A stretch of 8,417 bases of DNA from positions 1 through 8,417 of the forward strand of contig JASHYW010000513.1 of assembly GCA_030042885.1 (NCBI GenBank), written 5' to 3'. The DNA comes from Streptosporangiaceae bacterium (lineage in GTDB: Bacteria; Actinomycetota; Actinomycetes; Streptosporangiales; Streptosporangiaceae). Position numbers and translations under genes: made by a program. Below the pieces are notes generated by a model. It was given only the letters and a program-made list of their open reading frames with translations, was not told the origin of the DNA and made no database searches. Shown piece after piece: positions 7,846 to 8,417 of this stretch; the stretch's first letter is position 1, and each line of letters opens with the position of its first letter.

Positions 7846-8417
7846 ATGCGCCGCGGCCACAGCGGCCCGCCGTAGATGAATCCGGTGTAGGCCTGTACCA
7901 GCGTGGCTCCGGCGCGCAGCCGCTCCCAGGCGTCATCGGGGGTCTCGATCCCGCCCGCGGCGATCAGCACCAGGCGATCCCCGGCCCGGGCGCGCAGCCG
8001 CCGCAGCACCGCCAGCGCCCTGCCTGCTAGCGGCGGCCCGGACAGCCCGCCGGGCCCGGCGGCGGCCACCTCGGCCGGGGAGCTGGCCAGCCCGTCCCGG
8101 GAGAGGGTGGTGTTGGTCGCGATGATCCCGTCCAGCCCGAGCCCGAGCGCCAGGTCGGCCACCGCGTCGACGTCCGCGTCGGCCAGGTCGGGCGCGATCT
8201 TCACCAGCAGCGGCACGCGCCCCCCGGACAGCCCAGAGACCCTGTCCAGGGCCTCGCGCACCGCCACCAGCAGCGGCCGGAGCCGCTCTGCGGCCTGCAG
8301 GTCGCGTAGCCCCGGCGTGTTCGGGGAACTCACGTTGACCACCACGTAGTCGGCCACCCCGGCCACCGCCCGTGCGCTGGCCGCGTAGTCTGCGGCCGCC
8401 TGTTCCTCCGGCACCGC
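7698..8417 (-). CDS. pyrD: Class 2 dihydroorotate dehydrogenase, C-terminal part (cut by window edge)
   Basis: The frame is open from the right edge (8417) to a stop at 7698-7700, about 239 residues. Motifs of membrane-linked, quinone-dependent DHODH are clear: [18 protein letters not shown] with the catalytic serine and substrate-binding Asn residues, [28 protein letters not shown], and the FMN phosphate region [20 protein letters not shown] followed by [11 protein letters not shown]. The enzyme oxidises dihydroorotate to orotate in pyrimidine synthesis and passes electrons to quinone. The N-terminal membrane helices lie outside the window, and GTG 8414 is an internal Val. Conserved sequence ends near GLTSIGEA; some 30 Ala/Gly/Pro-rich residues then run on to the stop, unusual for the family, overlapping the C45 gene by 148 bp on the opposite strand. 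Confidence 0.93.
   Translation of the reverse strand, partial: AVPEEQAAADYAASARAVAGVADYVVVNVSSPNTPGLRDLQAAERLRPLLVAVREALDRVSGLSGGRVPLLVKIAPDLADADVDAVADLALGLGLDGIIATNTTLSRDGLASSPAEVAAAGPGGLSGPPLAGRALAVLRRLRARAGDRLVLIAAGGIETPDDAWERLRAGATLVQAYTGFIYGGPLWPRRIHTGLARRARAAGLTSIGEAGAAAAGAAPAGEASAGRAPADEAGPPTSW

Overview
The window is high-GC DNA with GTG and ATG starts, purine-rich Shine-Dalgarno sites and DevR/DevS-type signalling proteins, all pointing to an actinomycete. The exact lineage cannot be told from sequence alone; a filamentous soil actinomycete (Streptosporangiales- or Streptomyces-like) is a guess. The left three quarters form a compact stress/dormancy island and the right quarter leads into ordinary metabolism.

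Layout. Three universal stress protein (USP) genes lie on the minus strand at the left: a USP cut off by the window edge (1-233), a single-domain USP (258-677) that shares its operon, and a tandem two-domain USP (931-1797). A 756-base stretch with no convincing gene follows (1798-2553). It holds several inverted repeats and a perfect 14-bp palindrome, GGGACGTTGGTCCC, which matches the core of the DevR/DosR box. Next come a USP on the plus strand (2554-2994), a DevS/DosT-type histidine kinase with the haem-ligand histidine conserved (3254-4981), and a DevR-type response regulator on the opposite strand (4978-5685). The stop codons of the last two share the tetranucleotide CTAG. Divergent from devR is a second plus-strand USP (5901-6338), a close paralogue of the one at 2554; the two also share about 100 bp of upstream sequence, including a DevR box. 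A strong hairpin (6362-6400) closes the island.

Right end. A C45-family autoproteolytic acyltransferase/hydrolase (6523-7845) carries an in-frame 27-bp tandem repeat directly before its predicted catalytic cysteine. It runs tail-to-tail into a partial class 2 dihydroorotate dehydrogenase gene (7698-8417), with a 148-bp antisense overlap made of Ala/Pro-rich tails.

How it may work together (inference): DevS senses O2, NO, CO or redox state through GAF-bound haem and phosphorylates DevR. DevR then binds the boxes at 2313, 2441 and 5770 to switch on the flanking USP genes, and possibly its own gene from the shared 5686-5900 region. This would be a local version of the mycobacterial DosR regulon or the Streptomyces OsdKR cluster. 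The most unusual points are the convergent devS/devR order, the duplicated promoter-USP module on either side of it, the repeat beside the C45 nucleophile, and the C45/pyrD overlap.
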